Below are positions 37,166 to 44,859 of a stretch of 64,000 bases of DNA, one piece after another. This stretch comes from [Muricauda] lutisoli (nom. illeg.). GTDB taxonomy: Bacteria > Bacteroidota > Bacteroidia > Flavobacteriales > Flavobacteriaceae. The DNA lies in NCBI RefSeq assembly GCF_017313105.1, contig NZ_JAFLND010000002.1, forward strand, positions 558,001-622,000, read 5' to 3'. The first letter of the stretch is position 1, and every line of letters starts with the position of its first letter. The notes beneath the pieces are model-generated. The model worked only from the letters and a program-made list of their open reading frames with translations. It was not told the DNA's origin and did no database searches. A program made the position numbers and the translations under genes.

Positions 37166-37606
37166 TTACTCTTTCAACATCCTTCGGTGTGGAATACCGT
37201 CTTCCAAATACTCTTCTCCAAAAGCAGTAAAACCAAGATCTGTATAAAACTTTAAAAGGTAGGATTGCGCAGAAATTTCGATGGGTTGCTTCGGAAATCT
37301 TTGGTTTATTGCAGCCAATGAGGCTTGCATTATCTGTTTGCCCAATCCATATTTTCGTTGTTCTTGGCTTACCACCACCCTACCTATGCTCACATTGTTA
37401 AAATAATCGCCCGGTTTAAAAATTCGTGTGTACGCAACGAGCTCACCATCTTTAATGCCCATAACATGAAGTGCCTTTTGGTCCTTATTATCCACATCTT
37501 GGTAGACACAATCTTGCTCCACTACAAAAACCTCGCTTCGGAGGCGTAAAATTTGGTAGAGTTCTTCGGTAGAGAGCTCGTCAAATGTTTTAACGGATAC
37601 TTGCAT
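37166..37606 (-). CDS. GNAT-family N-acetyltransferase, ElaA-like
   Basis: Starting at ATG 37606, the product has 146 residues. The ElaA-type pattern is clear: ELYQILRLRSEVFVVEQDCVYQDVDNKD at the N-terminus, then strand 4 RVVVSQEQRKYGLGKQIM with the acetyl-CoA pyrophosphate loop (Q/R-x-x-G-x-G), and DLGFTAFGEEYLEDGIPH near the end. The acceptor substrate is unknown. The ATG overlaps the stop of the metal transporter gene in a TAATG arrangement, indicating translational coupling. A start at 37639 would lie inside the upstream gene. Confidence 0.88.
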   Translation of the reverse strand: MQVSVKTFDELSTEELYQILRLRSEVFVVEQDCVYQDVDNKDQKALHVMGIKDGELVAYTRIFKPGDYFNNVSIGRVVVSQEQRKYGLGKQIMQASLAAINQRFPKQPIEISAQSYLLKFYTDLGFTAFGEEYLEDGIPHRRMLKE

Positions 37607-38526
37607 TAGTCTTGGACTATTACGCTTTTGGAATCGCACTTGTCAAATTCGGGTTGAATATTAACATGGTTGATACCGTGCTTATGGTAGACATGCTCCT
37701 CTATTTTTTCAAGGATTTCATCAAACTCCGAGAGTTTTATATCATTTTTAAAATCCACATGGGCCTCCATGTGCAGTTCTTCTTCATTAAGTTGCCAAAT
37801 GTGCACATGGTGTACATTTTTTACTGGGTCTATGGTACAAATAGATTCCACAATATCTTGGATGACCACCGATTTTGGGGTAAAAAGCATCAATACTTTG
37901 GTGGATTCCTTTAAAAGGTCATATCCCATATAAATCAGATAGACACCTATGATCATGGTAAGGACGGCATCTACCCAGTAAATCTGGTAAAATTTCATTA
38001 AAATACCCCCAATCAAAACGGCTACAGAGGCCATCATATCGGTAAGCAAGTGCAAATAGGCCGATTTCATGTTCATATTGTGTTCGGCATCCTTTTTCAA
38101 CAACAACACGCTAAAACCATTTCCAGCAATGGCAATCAATGCAAGCCAAATTACCAGGTTGGATTCTATTTGCTGGGGATCCAATAATCTTTCAACAGCT
38201 TCTTTCATTAAGATAAGTGCAACAACCACAAGGGTAGCCGCGTTTATGAATGCTGCTAGTATCTCTGCGCGTTTATAACCGAAAGTTCTGTGTTTACTCG
38301 CCTTCTTTTTACCTAATTTTGTTGCTCCATAACTAATTACCAGAGAAAGTACATCACTAAAATTGTGCAGTGCATCTGACAATAATGCCAAACTTCCCGA
38401 TAATAAGCCACCAACGACTTGGGCCAAAGTTATGGCTATGTTCAGGATTATGGAGATAAGAAGGTTTCTCCCCTTTAAATCGGGGTGTGCGTGTGAATGT
38501 CCGTGATGGTGATGGTGATGACCCAT
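37606..38526 (-). CDS. cation diffusion facilitator (zinc exporter family)
   Basis: The 306-residue protein (ATG 38526, five bases after rpiB) opens with a striking natural run of six histidines in MGHHHHHHGHSHAHPD. Six transmembrane helices follow (about residues 22-215) with the metal-site patterns SDALHNFSD and HLLTDMMAS, and then a cytoplasmic ferredoxin-like domain with HVHIWQLNEEELHMEAHVDF. CDF proteins export Zn2+ or related ions in exchange for protons. The His-rich start probably collects metal. A TTG at 38541 would overlap rpiB and is less likely. Confidence 0.93.
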   Translation of the reverse strand: MGHHHHHHGHSHAHPDLKGRNLLISIILNIAITLAQVVGGLLSGSLALLSDALHNFSDVLSLVISYGATKLGKKKASKHRTFGYKRAEILAAFINAATLVVVALILMKEAVERLLDPQQIESNLVIWLALIAIAGNGFSVLLLKKDAEHNMNMKSAYLHLLTDMMASVAVLIGGILMKFYQIYWVDAVLTMIIGVYLIYMGYDLLKESTKVLMLFTPKSVVIQDIVESICTIDPVKNVHHVHIWQLNEEELHMEAHVDFKNDIKLSEFDEILEKIEEHVYHKHGINHVNIQPEFDKCDSKSVIVQD

Positions 38527-38531
38527 AGGGT

Positions 38532-38963
38532 TTATCTGCAAGGAATTTTTTCAATTCTACGTTCGTGCCTGCCACCATCAAATTTAGTATTCAAAAATGT
38601 TTCGACCATATCGAGCGCTTGGGGAAGGGAAATAAAACGAGCTGGTAAACTTAAAATATTGGCATCGTTATGTTCCCTGGCCAATTGGGTAATTTCTTTG
38701 TTCCAACACAAAGCTCCCCTTACATTTTGATGTTTGTTTATGGTCATGGTGGCACCATTCCCGCTACCACACAATACAATGCCCAAATCAACATTCCCTT
38801 CAGCAACATCGGTAGCTACAGGATGTGTAAAATCAGGATAATCCACGCTATCGGTTCCGTCGGTACCATAATTAATAACTTCAATTCCTTTGGATTTTAA
38901 CAAACCAATAATGGCAAGTTTATAATCGGTTCCGGCGTGGTCGTTTCCTATGGCAATTTTCAT
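38532..38963 (-). CDS. rpiB: ribose-5-phosphate isomerase B
   Basis: The 143-residue enzyme interconverts ribose 5-phosphate and ribulose 5-phosphate in the pentose-phosphate pathway. It begins MKIAIGNDHAGTDYKL and contains DYPDFTHPVA and the active-site stretch GIVLCGSGNGATMTINK with the catalytic Cys. The domain ends with the substrate-binding arginines in SLPARFIS and the C-terminal FDGGRHERRIEKI. It heads an operon with the CDF transporter and acetyltransferase genes. A -7 element lies 26 bases upstream. Confidence 0.95.
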   Translation of the reverse strand: MKIAIGNDHAGTDYKLAIIGLLKSKGIEVINYGTDGTDSVDYPDFTHPVATDVAEGNVDLGIVLCGSGNGATMTINKHQNVRGALCWNKEITQLAREHNDANILSLPARFISLPQALDMVETFLNTKFDGGRHERRIEKIPCR

Positions 38964-38989
38964 GGTTTTATATTAAAATGGATGCAAAA

Positions 38990-38997
38990 CAAAGGTA
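38990..38997 (-). promoter_or_regulatory. Bacteroidota-type -7 element for rpiB
   Basis: The minus strand reads TACCTTTG (exact TAnnTTTG), 26 bases before the rpiB ATG. No clear -33 element is visible. Confidence 0.5.
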
Positions 38998-39213
38998 CAA
39001 TATCTTTTAATGTTACAGTGTTTATAAAAACGAGGATATTTTTGCATTTGGTTAAAAAACAATCATTTAACAATATTGCCATTTTGTTAACTATTTGCAT
39101 AAAACTATTGGTAACGAAATTTTGTTTTTAAAGAAAATTAATGAATAGAAATAATTATGTAATGGTGGGGCAATATTCCATTAAAAATTAATCAACCTAT
39201 ATAAACCTTTTTT

Positions 39214-39473
39214 TGTGGGTAATTAACATTAAAGAAACATTAACTTTTCAATAAATTGATGTTGATAACGGTTATTAAAAACCGTGGACAAAAATTATAA
39301 TATCCTGATTTCTAATTTTATCGATATCTGACAACTTGTGAACAAAATATTTTGATCGTTCAAAGCAACTTTTTAACTAAAATTTTATTCCACATTTCAA
39401 CGATCCATCATCATCATCATTTTAATAAAATTTAAAAAAGAAGAAAAAAGATACTATTGATAATTGTTGATAA
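39214..39473. other. cluster of DnaA-box-like 9-mers, possible replication origin or DnaA site
   Basis: Relative to TGTGGATAA (reverse of TTATCCACA), the plus strand carries TGTGGGTAA (39214-39222), TGTTGATAA (39260-39268), CGTGGACAA (39283-39291), TGTGAACAA (39337-39345) and TGTTGATAA (39465-39473). All five have the same orientation. Four differ from a DnaA consensus by one base and one differs by two. An AT-rich stretch lies to the left. No box is perfect, so the call is tentative. Confidence 0.3.
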
Positions 39474-39556
39474 AGTTCATTTTGTTTTGGATTACTGTTC
39501 CTTTCCTTATTGGCCAAGGATTATAATTCGTATTTTTCAAAAAAATAAGGACGTTA

Positions 39557-41740
39557 ATGTCGAAGAAAAAGAAGAGAGCTGGTAGTCAGCGAAAGAATGA
39601 AATTACGAAGGGCATTTTCACCGTACTGGAAAAAGAACCGTCCAAAACCTTCAATTACAAGCAAATAGCTTCTAGGTTAGGTATTACCGATACTCAAGAT
39701 AGGAACCTATTAATCAAACGTTTAGGGCAGTTAAAAGCAAGTGAGCGCATTGTGGAACCAGAGCGGGGAAAATACCAAAAGAAGCCATCCTTACATACTT
39801 ATTTTACGGGAAGAGTAGATCTTACAACAACTGGCAATGCCTATATAGTGGTGGATGAATTGGATGATGATATCTTTGTTGCCAATAATAATCTCAACAA
39901 AGCTTTCCATGGCGACACTGTGGAGGTGTTTATAAAGCCCAGACGCAAGAGCAAAAAAATGGAAGGAGAAATCTCCCGAGTGCTCGAACGTAAAAAGACC
40001 TCTTATGTTGGTATTGTGGACAAACAAAAAAGTTTTGCCTTTGTCCGCCCTACCGATTCCAGAATGTACACCGATATTTTTATTCCGCCCGAAAAGCTGA
40101 AAAAAGCCAACGATGGTGATAAGGTATTGGTAAATCTTGGAGATTGGCCCGATGATGCGGATTCGCCTTATGGTGAAATCGTGGAAGTACTGGGCAGGCC
40201 TGGTGAACACCATACCGAAATACATGCGATTTTAGCTGAATACGGTTTACCTCATGAGTTTCCATATGAAGTGGAACAGTTCGCCAAAACATTGGATACC
40301 AGTATAAAAGAATCGGAGATAGCCAAACGCAGGGATATGCGCGATGTACTTACATTTACCATTGATCCCAAGGATGCAAAAGATTTTGATGATGCTTTAT
40401 CTTTTCAACAACTGGAAAACGGAAACTACGAAATAGGTATCCATATTGCCGATGTTTCGCACTATGTGCAGCCCGATACGATTTTGGAGGAAGAAGCTTA
40501 TAATAGAGCAACCTCCGTTTATTTAGTGGATAGAGTGGTTCCCATGTTACCGGAGGTATTGTCCAATATGGCCTGTTCGCTTAGGCCCAATGAAGAGAAA
40601 TATACCTTTTCGGCCATTTTTGAAATGGATGATAATGCCAAATTGGTAAAGCAATGGTTCGGAAGAACGGTGATCAACTCTAACGAACGTTTTGCCTATG
40701 AGGAAGCTCAGCACATTATTGAAACAGAGCAAAAACAGATTCCGAAGGACATATCCATTCGTGGAAATGCGTATTCTGTTTCCGATGAAGTTGTCCAAGC
40801 CGTGCTCACTTTTGACCGATTGGCTAAAATAATGAGACAGGCACGTATGGATGCAGGTGCCATTTCCTTTGATAAGATTGAAGTAAAGTTTCACCTGTCC
40901 GAGGACAATGAGCCCGTTGGTGTGTATTTTAAGGAAGCCAAAGATGCCAACAAGTTGATAGAGGAGTTTATGCTCTTGGCCAACAGAAAGGTTGCGGAAT
41001 TTATAGGTAAACAGAAGAAAACATTTGTATACCGGGTCCATGACAAGCCCGATGAGGAAAAATTAATGGCCTTGAACGGCGTTATTTCCAGATTTGGACA
41101 TAGTATCAATTTAAAGGATAGTAAGACCATTAACCAGTCCTTAAATAAGTTATTGGAGGATGTTAAAGGGAAAAAGGAACAGAATTTGGTGGATACCCTG
41201 GCCATTCGTAGTATGAGTAAAGCAATTTATACCACGGAGAATATTGGCCACTACGGATTGGGGTTTGAATATTACACGCATTTTACCTCTCCTATACGTC
41301 GTTATCCCGATGTGATGGTACATCGATTACTGCAACATTATCTTGATAAGGAAAAAACTCCTAAAGCTGCATTGTACGAAGAAAAATGCAAACATTCTTC
41401 CGATATGGAATTGCTGGCGGCCAATGCTGAACGGGATTCTATTAAGTACATGCAGATCAAATTTATGGAAGACCATAAGGACCAAGAGTTCTTGGGTGTA
41501 ATTTCCGGGGTTACCGAATGGGGGATTTACGTAGAGATCGTAGAGAACAAATGTGAAGGAATGATCCGTATTCGTGATATTAAAGATGATTATTATGTTT
41601 TTGATGAACGCCAGTATGCTATAATCGGGGAACGTACCAAACGAATGTATCAACTTGGAGACGAAGTATATGTAATGGTGAAGAACACCGATTTGATCAA
41701 ACGTCATTTGGACTTTTCGTTAATCGGTAAAAAGAAATAA
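39557..41740 (+). CDS. rnr: ribonuclease R
   Basis: The 727-residue 3'-to-5' exoribonuclease has an N-terminal winged-helix-like segment (about 15-70), two cold-shock domains (about 75-230), the catalytic RNB domain (about 255-590) with the Mg2+-binding acidic cluster DPKDAKDFDDALS near 270-282 and HFTSPIRRYPDVMVHRLL near the active-site exit, and a C-terminal S1 domain (about 645-725: GVISGVTEWGIYVEI). It degrades structured RNA and helps ribosome quality control. It is transcribed alone or together with the DUF2807 and LysE genes downstream. Confidence 0.96.
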   Translation: MSKKKKRAGSQRKNEITKGIFTVLEKEPSKTFNYKQIASRLGITDTQDRNLLIKRLGQLKASERIVEPERGKYQKKPSLHTYFTGRVDLTTTGNAYIVVDELDDDIFVANNNLNKAFHGDTVEVFIKPRRKSKKMEGEISRVLERKKTSYVGIVDKQKSFAFVRPTDSRMYTDIFIPPEKLKKANDGDKVLVNLGDWPDDADSPYGEIVEVLGRPGEHHTEIHAILAEYGLPHEFPYEVEQFAKTLDTSIKESEIAKRRDMRDVLTFTIDPKDAKDFDDALSFQQLENGNYEIGIHIADVSHYVQPDTILEEEAYNRATSVYLVDRVVPMLPEVLSNMACSLRPNEEKYTFSAIFEMDDNAKLVKQWFGRTVINSNERFAYEEAQHIIETEQKQIPKDISIRGNAYSVSDEVVQAVLTFDRLAKIMRQARMDAGAISFDKIEVKFHLSEDNEPVGVYFKEAKDANKLIEEFMLLANRKVAEFIGKQKKTFVYRVHDKPDEEKLMALNGVISRFGHSINLKDSKTINQSLNKLLEDVKGKKEQNLVDTLAIRSMSKAIYTTENIGHYGLGFEYYTHFTSPIRRYPDVMVHRLLQHYLDKEKTPKAALYEEKCKHSSDMELLAANAERDSIKYMQIKFMEDHKDQEFLGVISGVTEWGIYVEIVENKCEGMIRIRDIKDDYYVFDERQYAIIGERTKRMYQLGDEVYVMVKNTDLIKRHLDFSLIGKKK

Positions 41741-41792
41741 TACTATTTTGGAATAAAGTTTGTTATCCTATTGAGAACCAAATTTTTATAAC

Positions 41793-42473
41793 ATGAAAGT
41801 AATTACGATTGTTATATTGTTCCTGTCACTTCAATATATGGAAGCCCAGGATGCAACCGTAACCCAAAACCTACAAAAGTTCACCGAAGTAAAGGGATTT
41901 GACGGCATCTCCATCAATCTTATCAAATCCAATGAAAACAAGGCGGTGATCCAAGGAGCCAATACCACAAATGTCGCTATCGTGAACAACGATGGGGTCT
42001 TGAAAATCCGAATGGAAATCATTAAAATATTCAGTGGCTATAGAACCTATGTGGATCTATATCATTCGGAGGAACTACTGGTAATCGACGTGAATGAAGA
42101 TGCAAGAATATCATCTGATGATACCTATGTACAAGAAGTTTTGGAACTTAAAGCACAGGAAGGTGGCGAACTAGAGGTTAATTGTGAAGTAGATCAACTA
42201 TTGATCAAAGCTGTTTCCGGTGGGGAAATATTTGCAGGAGGATTTGCCAATACGCAAGATGTCATAATCAATACCGGTGGTGCGTACAATGGAAGAACAT
42301 TTAAAACAAAATTTACTACCATAAGTGTTAATGCAGGGGGAAATGCCGAAATTTATGCATCGGACTATGTAAAGGCCAATGTAAAGGCCGGTGGAGAAGT
42401 CCTGGTGTACGGCGATCCAGAAAAAATGGACGAGCATACCCTCTTCGGCGGAAAAATAAAAAGAGTAAAGTAA
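41793..42473 (+). CDS. exported DUF2807 (head GIN domain) protein
   Basis: The 226-residue protein has a signal peptide (about 1-18, ending MEAQ). A repetitive beta-helix-like body of the DUF2807/GIN type follows, with regularly spaced Gly-Gly-Glu/Asn turns such as AQEGGELEVN, AVSGGEIFAGG, NTGGAYNGR and NAGGNAEIYAS about every 20-25 residues. Such proteins are common in Bacteroidota and are called putative autotransporter adhesins, but their function is unproven. It starts 52 bases after rnr and ends three bases before the LysE gene. Confidence 0.85.
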   Translation: MKVITIVILFLSLQYMEAQDATVTQNLQKFTEVKGFDGISINLIKSNENKAVIQGANTTNVAIVNNDGVLKIRMEIIKIFSGYRTYVDLYHSEELLVIDVNEDARISSDDTYVQEVLELKAQEGGELEVNCEVDQLLIKAVSGGEIFAGGFANTQDVIINTGGAYNGRTFKTKFTTISVNAGGNAEIYASDYVKANVKAGGEVLVYGDPEKMDEHTLFGGKIKRVK

Positions 42474-42476
42474 AAA

Positions 42477-43139
42477 ATGATTGAAGATATCCAAGCAGCG
42501 ATCCCATTGGGATTTTTGTTGAGCTTTATGATCGGTCCTGTTTTCTTTGTTTTACTGGAAACAAGTGCCACCAAAGGTTTTAGGGCAGGGGTAAGCTTGG
42601 ATATAGGAGTGATTATAGCGGATATTGTTTTTTTATTGATAGCCTACTTCAGTAGCTTTCAATTATTGGAAAACTTAAGCAACGAACCTGGACTTTTTGT
42701 GTTCGGTGGAATGATTCTTTTGGTTTATGGGATATTTCTTTTTGTGAAAAAGGCAAAGAAAAAATCCAATGTAAAGGCATCCAAAGGAACTTACCTGGGA
42801 TTAATGGTAAAAGGCTTTTTGTTGAACTTTATCAATATTGGCGTACTTGCTTTTTGGTTGGGATTGATTATTGTTGTTGGGCCCAGTTTGGAGAACAATC
42901 CCAATAGAATGCTGGTGTTTTTTAGTACGGTGATCCTGGTTTATTTCGGAACTGATTTACTTAAGATTATTTTGGCTAAGCAGTTAAAGCGATATTTAAC
43001 ACAGGAACGTATTGTACTTATTAAAAAAGGATTGGGTATTGTATTGATTATTTGTGGAATTGTGCTTATTACCAAAGGATTTTTACCCAAGGAAAGATTT
43101 GACATCCAGGAAGAAATAGAGAAAATAGAAAAATTATAA
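42477..43139 (+). CDS. LysE-family transporter
   Basis: The 220 residues form about six transmembrane helices. The LysE/RhtB-type start AAIPLGFLLSFMIGPVFFVLLETSATKGFRAG carries the conserved Gly-Pro in helix 1. SLDIGVIIADIVFLLIAY and YLGLMVKGFLLNFINIGVLAFWLG continue the family pattern. LysE-type proteins export amino acids or related small molecules. The specific substrate is not evident. Three bases separate it from the upstream gene, and a hairpin lies just downstream. Confidence 0.88.
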   Translation: MIEDIQAAIPLGFLLSFMIGPVFFVLLETSATKGFRAGVSLDIGVIIADIVFLLIAYFSSFQLLENLSNEPGLFVFGGMILLVYGIFLFVKKAKKKSNVKASKGTYLGLMVKGFLLNFINIGVLAFWLGLIIVVGPSLENNPNRMLVFFSTVILVYFGTDLLKIILAKQLKRYLTQERIVLIKKGLGIVLIICGIVLITKGFLPKERFDIQEEIEKIEKL

Positions 43140-43141
43140 AC

Positions 43142-43171
43142 AAAAAAACCCAGCACACAGTACTGGGTTTT
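43142..43171 (-). terminator. intrinsic terminator between lysE-like gene and tRNA-Cys
   Basis: AAAACCCAG / CTGGGTTTT arms (43145-43153 and 43163-43171) enclose a nine-base loop. On the minus strand a run of seven T follows, so it is best suited to ending the tRNA transcript. Confidence 0.7.
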
Positions 43172-43172
43172 G

Positions 43173-43243
43173 AGGCATCGAGCGGATTCGAACCGCTGTA
43201 CAAGCTTTTGCAGAGCTCTGCCTAGCCACTCGGCCACGATGCC
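43173..43243 (-). tRNA. tRNA-Cys (GCA), canonical
   Basis: The 71-base gene folds with acceptor GGCATCG/CGATGCC, a D arm, anticodon loop CTGCAAA (U33, GCA, A37), T loop TTCGAAT and discriminator U73, which is the main cysteine identity base. CCA is not encoded. A hairpin terminator follows directly. Confidence 0.95.
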
Positions 43244-43339
43244 AATTGGATCGCAAAGCTAAAAATATTTTATGAATTTTTAGATTGAAAAATAATCTAA
43301 ATAAAATTGTGTGATATTTTCGCGAAAAGTATGCTTTTG

Positions 43340-43411
43340 AGGCATCGGGTGGACTCGAACCACCATAAAAGTCCTTGCGGGACTTTGTCTATCCAATTCG
43401 ACCACAATGCC
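43340..43411 (-). tRNA. aberrant tRNA-Cys-like gene (GCA anticodon, C33)
   Basis: The 72-base sequence folds as a cloverleaf: acceptor GGCATTG/CGATGCC, D arm GTC/GAC, T arm GGTGG/CCACC with TTCGAGT, and U73. By standard numbering the anticodon stem is AAGTC/GACTT and the loop is CCGCAAG, so the anticodon is GCA but position 33 is C where U is near-universal, and C32 can pair with G38. It lies 96 bases upstream of the canonical tRNA-Cys on the same strand. It may be a decaying duplicate or a non-translational tRNA. Confidence 0.75.
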
Positions 43412-43476
43412 ATTTAATTTCTTGTAAGACAAAATTACAAAAAGATTAACAGTATCAATGAGTTGGATAAAGCTGT

Positions 43477-43833
43477 TTATCTACTAATTCTGAGTTTTAC
43501 CGAAACGCTTTCCACGTCGCCACCAATTGGAGGGTTTATTTTGGAAACTTCCACCTCCACTTCTGTTACTTCAGGTATTTCTTCGAATATACGATCAATG
43601 ATTCTTTTGGCCACATGTTCCAGAAGATTGGAACGTACCGTCATTTCTTCTTTGATGATGTTATTTAAATGGACATAGTCCACTGTTTCGCTAAGCTGGT
43701 CGGAACTGGCAGGTTTGGATAGGTCGGCAGTGACCTCAAGATCTACCCTGTAATCGCTTCCAATGAGCATTTCTTCTTTTAAACACCCATGGTTGGAATG
43801 TATCCTAACGTTCTTTAACCTAATCTTTCCCAA
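43477..43833 (-). CDS. folB: dihydroneopterin aldolase
   Basis: The 118-residue enzyme of folate synthesis cleaves dihydroneopterin to 6-hydroxymethyl-dihydropterin and glycolaldehyde. It begins GKIRLKNVRIHSNHGCLKEE, where FolB enzymes have the H-G-x-x-x-x-E motif, and continues through SETVDYVHLNNII with the pterin-anchoring Tyr region, LLEHVAKRIIDRI and the ending VEVSKINPPIGG with the active-site Lys. It is shorter than a FolB-FolK fusion. It lies between the tRNA genes and the spr-like operon. Confidence 0.93.
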   Translation of the reverse strand: MGKIRLKNVRIHSNHGCLKEEMLIGSDYRVDLEVTADLSKPASSDQLSETVDYVHLNNIIKEEMTVRSNLLEHVAKRIIDRIFEEIPEVTEVEVEVSKINPPIGGDVESVSVKLRISR

Positions 43834-43878
43834 AGCCTTGAATTAAGAAAGGGCAAAAATAGTGCAAAACGTTTTAAA

Positions 43879-44838
43879 TCAATACATACATCTACAGTTA
43901 CTTATGCCTTGGAATAGATCCATCCCAACCGTAAGTACGTGTGTTCCTGTACTATATCCCAAAATTTCATTGGTAATTACTTGATAGGAATATCCAAAAT
44001 AGAAGTTACTTTTTTTAAACCCTGCCAAAGGTGCTATGTACAATGGTTCTCCCAATTGATCATTTAAAAAACGATAGGTAAGGCCTACATAATAGTAGTC
44101 TTCAAAATCCCGGAAACGGAATTTGGCATTTAAATCGGTTACCGAACGGCCATCACTCTCAAACCACTGAAAGAATACGGATGGTTCTATTTCCACTTTA
44201 CTGTTCTTGCTCTTGGAAAAACTATAACCAGTGTACACATAGTAGTTTCTTAACTTATTGGGCTCTATCCGTATGATATCCGTATTAAAAGTGGACAAGT
44301 CTTTGTTAAGTACGTTTCCTGCATTTAGGCTAAAATAGAATTTATCTTGTCTGTAAAGTACGCCAAGATCAAAGTTGTGGTTGGTAGTGGCCTTATCATC
44401 TGTTGGCAATTGTCCATTTCTTGCCTCGAACTCTTCTACGTCTATTCTAAATTGGTTGAAATTATATGAAATCCCGAAGGAAAGGAAAACATCTTCATAA
44501 TAGTCCACAGTCAAGTGGTGGGCAAAAGATACCCTAGCTCCTCTTTGTCTTGTATATCCATTGCTATCGTTATATAAAAGCATACCAACCCCGGACCTGT
44601 TCCCTATTCTGGCATCAGCTGCCAAGGTCTGCGTATCTGGAGCATCTTTAATCCCCACCCATTGAGTTAAGCCGTTTAAACGAACTTTTATGTGATCCCC
44701 GATACCTGCATAGGTCGGAGACATTAAAAATGGATTATCGGCTATATATTGGGATAATTGGGGTACGGTCAACTCTTGTCCCCTGGCACAAAGTGCCAAG
44801 AGAACAAATAAGATAGTTGAATATACTTTTTTAAACAT
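43879..44838 (-). CDS. sprF: PorP/SprF-family outer membrane protein (SprF-like)
   Basis: The 319 residues start with a signal peptide (ending CARGQ) and form a predicted beta-barrel of the PorP/SprF family. The mature start LTVPQLSQYIADNPFLMSPTYAG and the repeated aromatic strands, for example FSFGISYNFNQF-like and YYVGLTYRFLND, are diagnostic. In Flavobacterium johnsoniae SprF is needed to deliver SprB to the surface. PorP-like proteins bind and retain T9SS substrates. It lies 21 bases after the giant adhesin gene, in the position sprF occupies, which supports a dedicated partnership. Confidence 0.85.
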   Translation of the reverse strand: MFKKVYSTILFVLLALCARGQELTVPQLSQYIADNPFLMSPTYAGIGDHIKVRLNGLTQWVGIKDAPDTQTLAADARIGNRSGVGMLLYNDSNGYTRQRGARVSFAHHLTVDYYEDVFLSFGISYNFNQFRIDVEEFEARNGQLPTDDKATTNHNFDLGVLYRQDKFYFSLNAGNVLNKDLSTFNTDIIRIEPNKLRNYYVYTGYSFSKSKNSKVEIEPSVFFQWFESDGRSVTDLNAKFRFRDFEDYYYVGLTYRFLNDQLGEPLYIAPLAGFKKSNFYFGYSYQVITNEILGYSTGTHVLTVGMDLFQGISNCRCMY

Positions 44839-44859
44839 GAGGTCAAAGTAGGTTAAGTG

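Larger units (their letters stand above)
38964..39556. other. 593 bp AT-rich divergent intergenic region
   Basis: No protein or RNA gene is recognisable here. The region holds the rpiB promoter at its left end, a poorly conserved rnr promoter at its right end (TATTTTTC at 39531-39538 with TTGG upstream), a (CAT)5 microsatellite at 39406-39420, and several DnaA-box-like 9-mers. It is by far the longest non-coding gap in the window and is notably AT-rich. Confidence 0.8.

Noticed and set aside
39406-39420. (CAT)5 microsatellite upstream of rnr
   Set aside because: It is short and non-coding with no partner repeat; no function can be supported.
42941-43237. Minus-strand frame of 98 codons covering tRNA-Cys and the end of the lysE-like gene
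   Set aside because: Its N-terminal third is the translated tRNA and the rest is antisense to a clear LysE frame.
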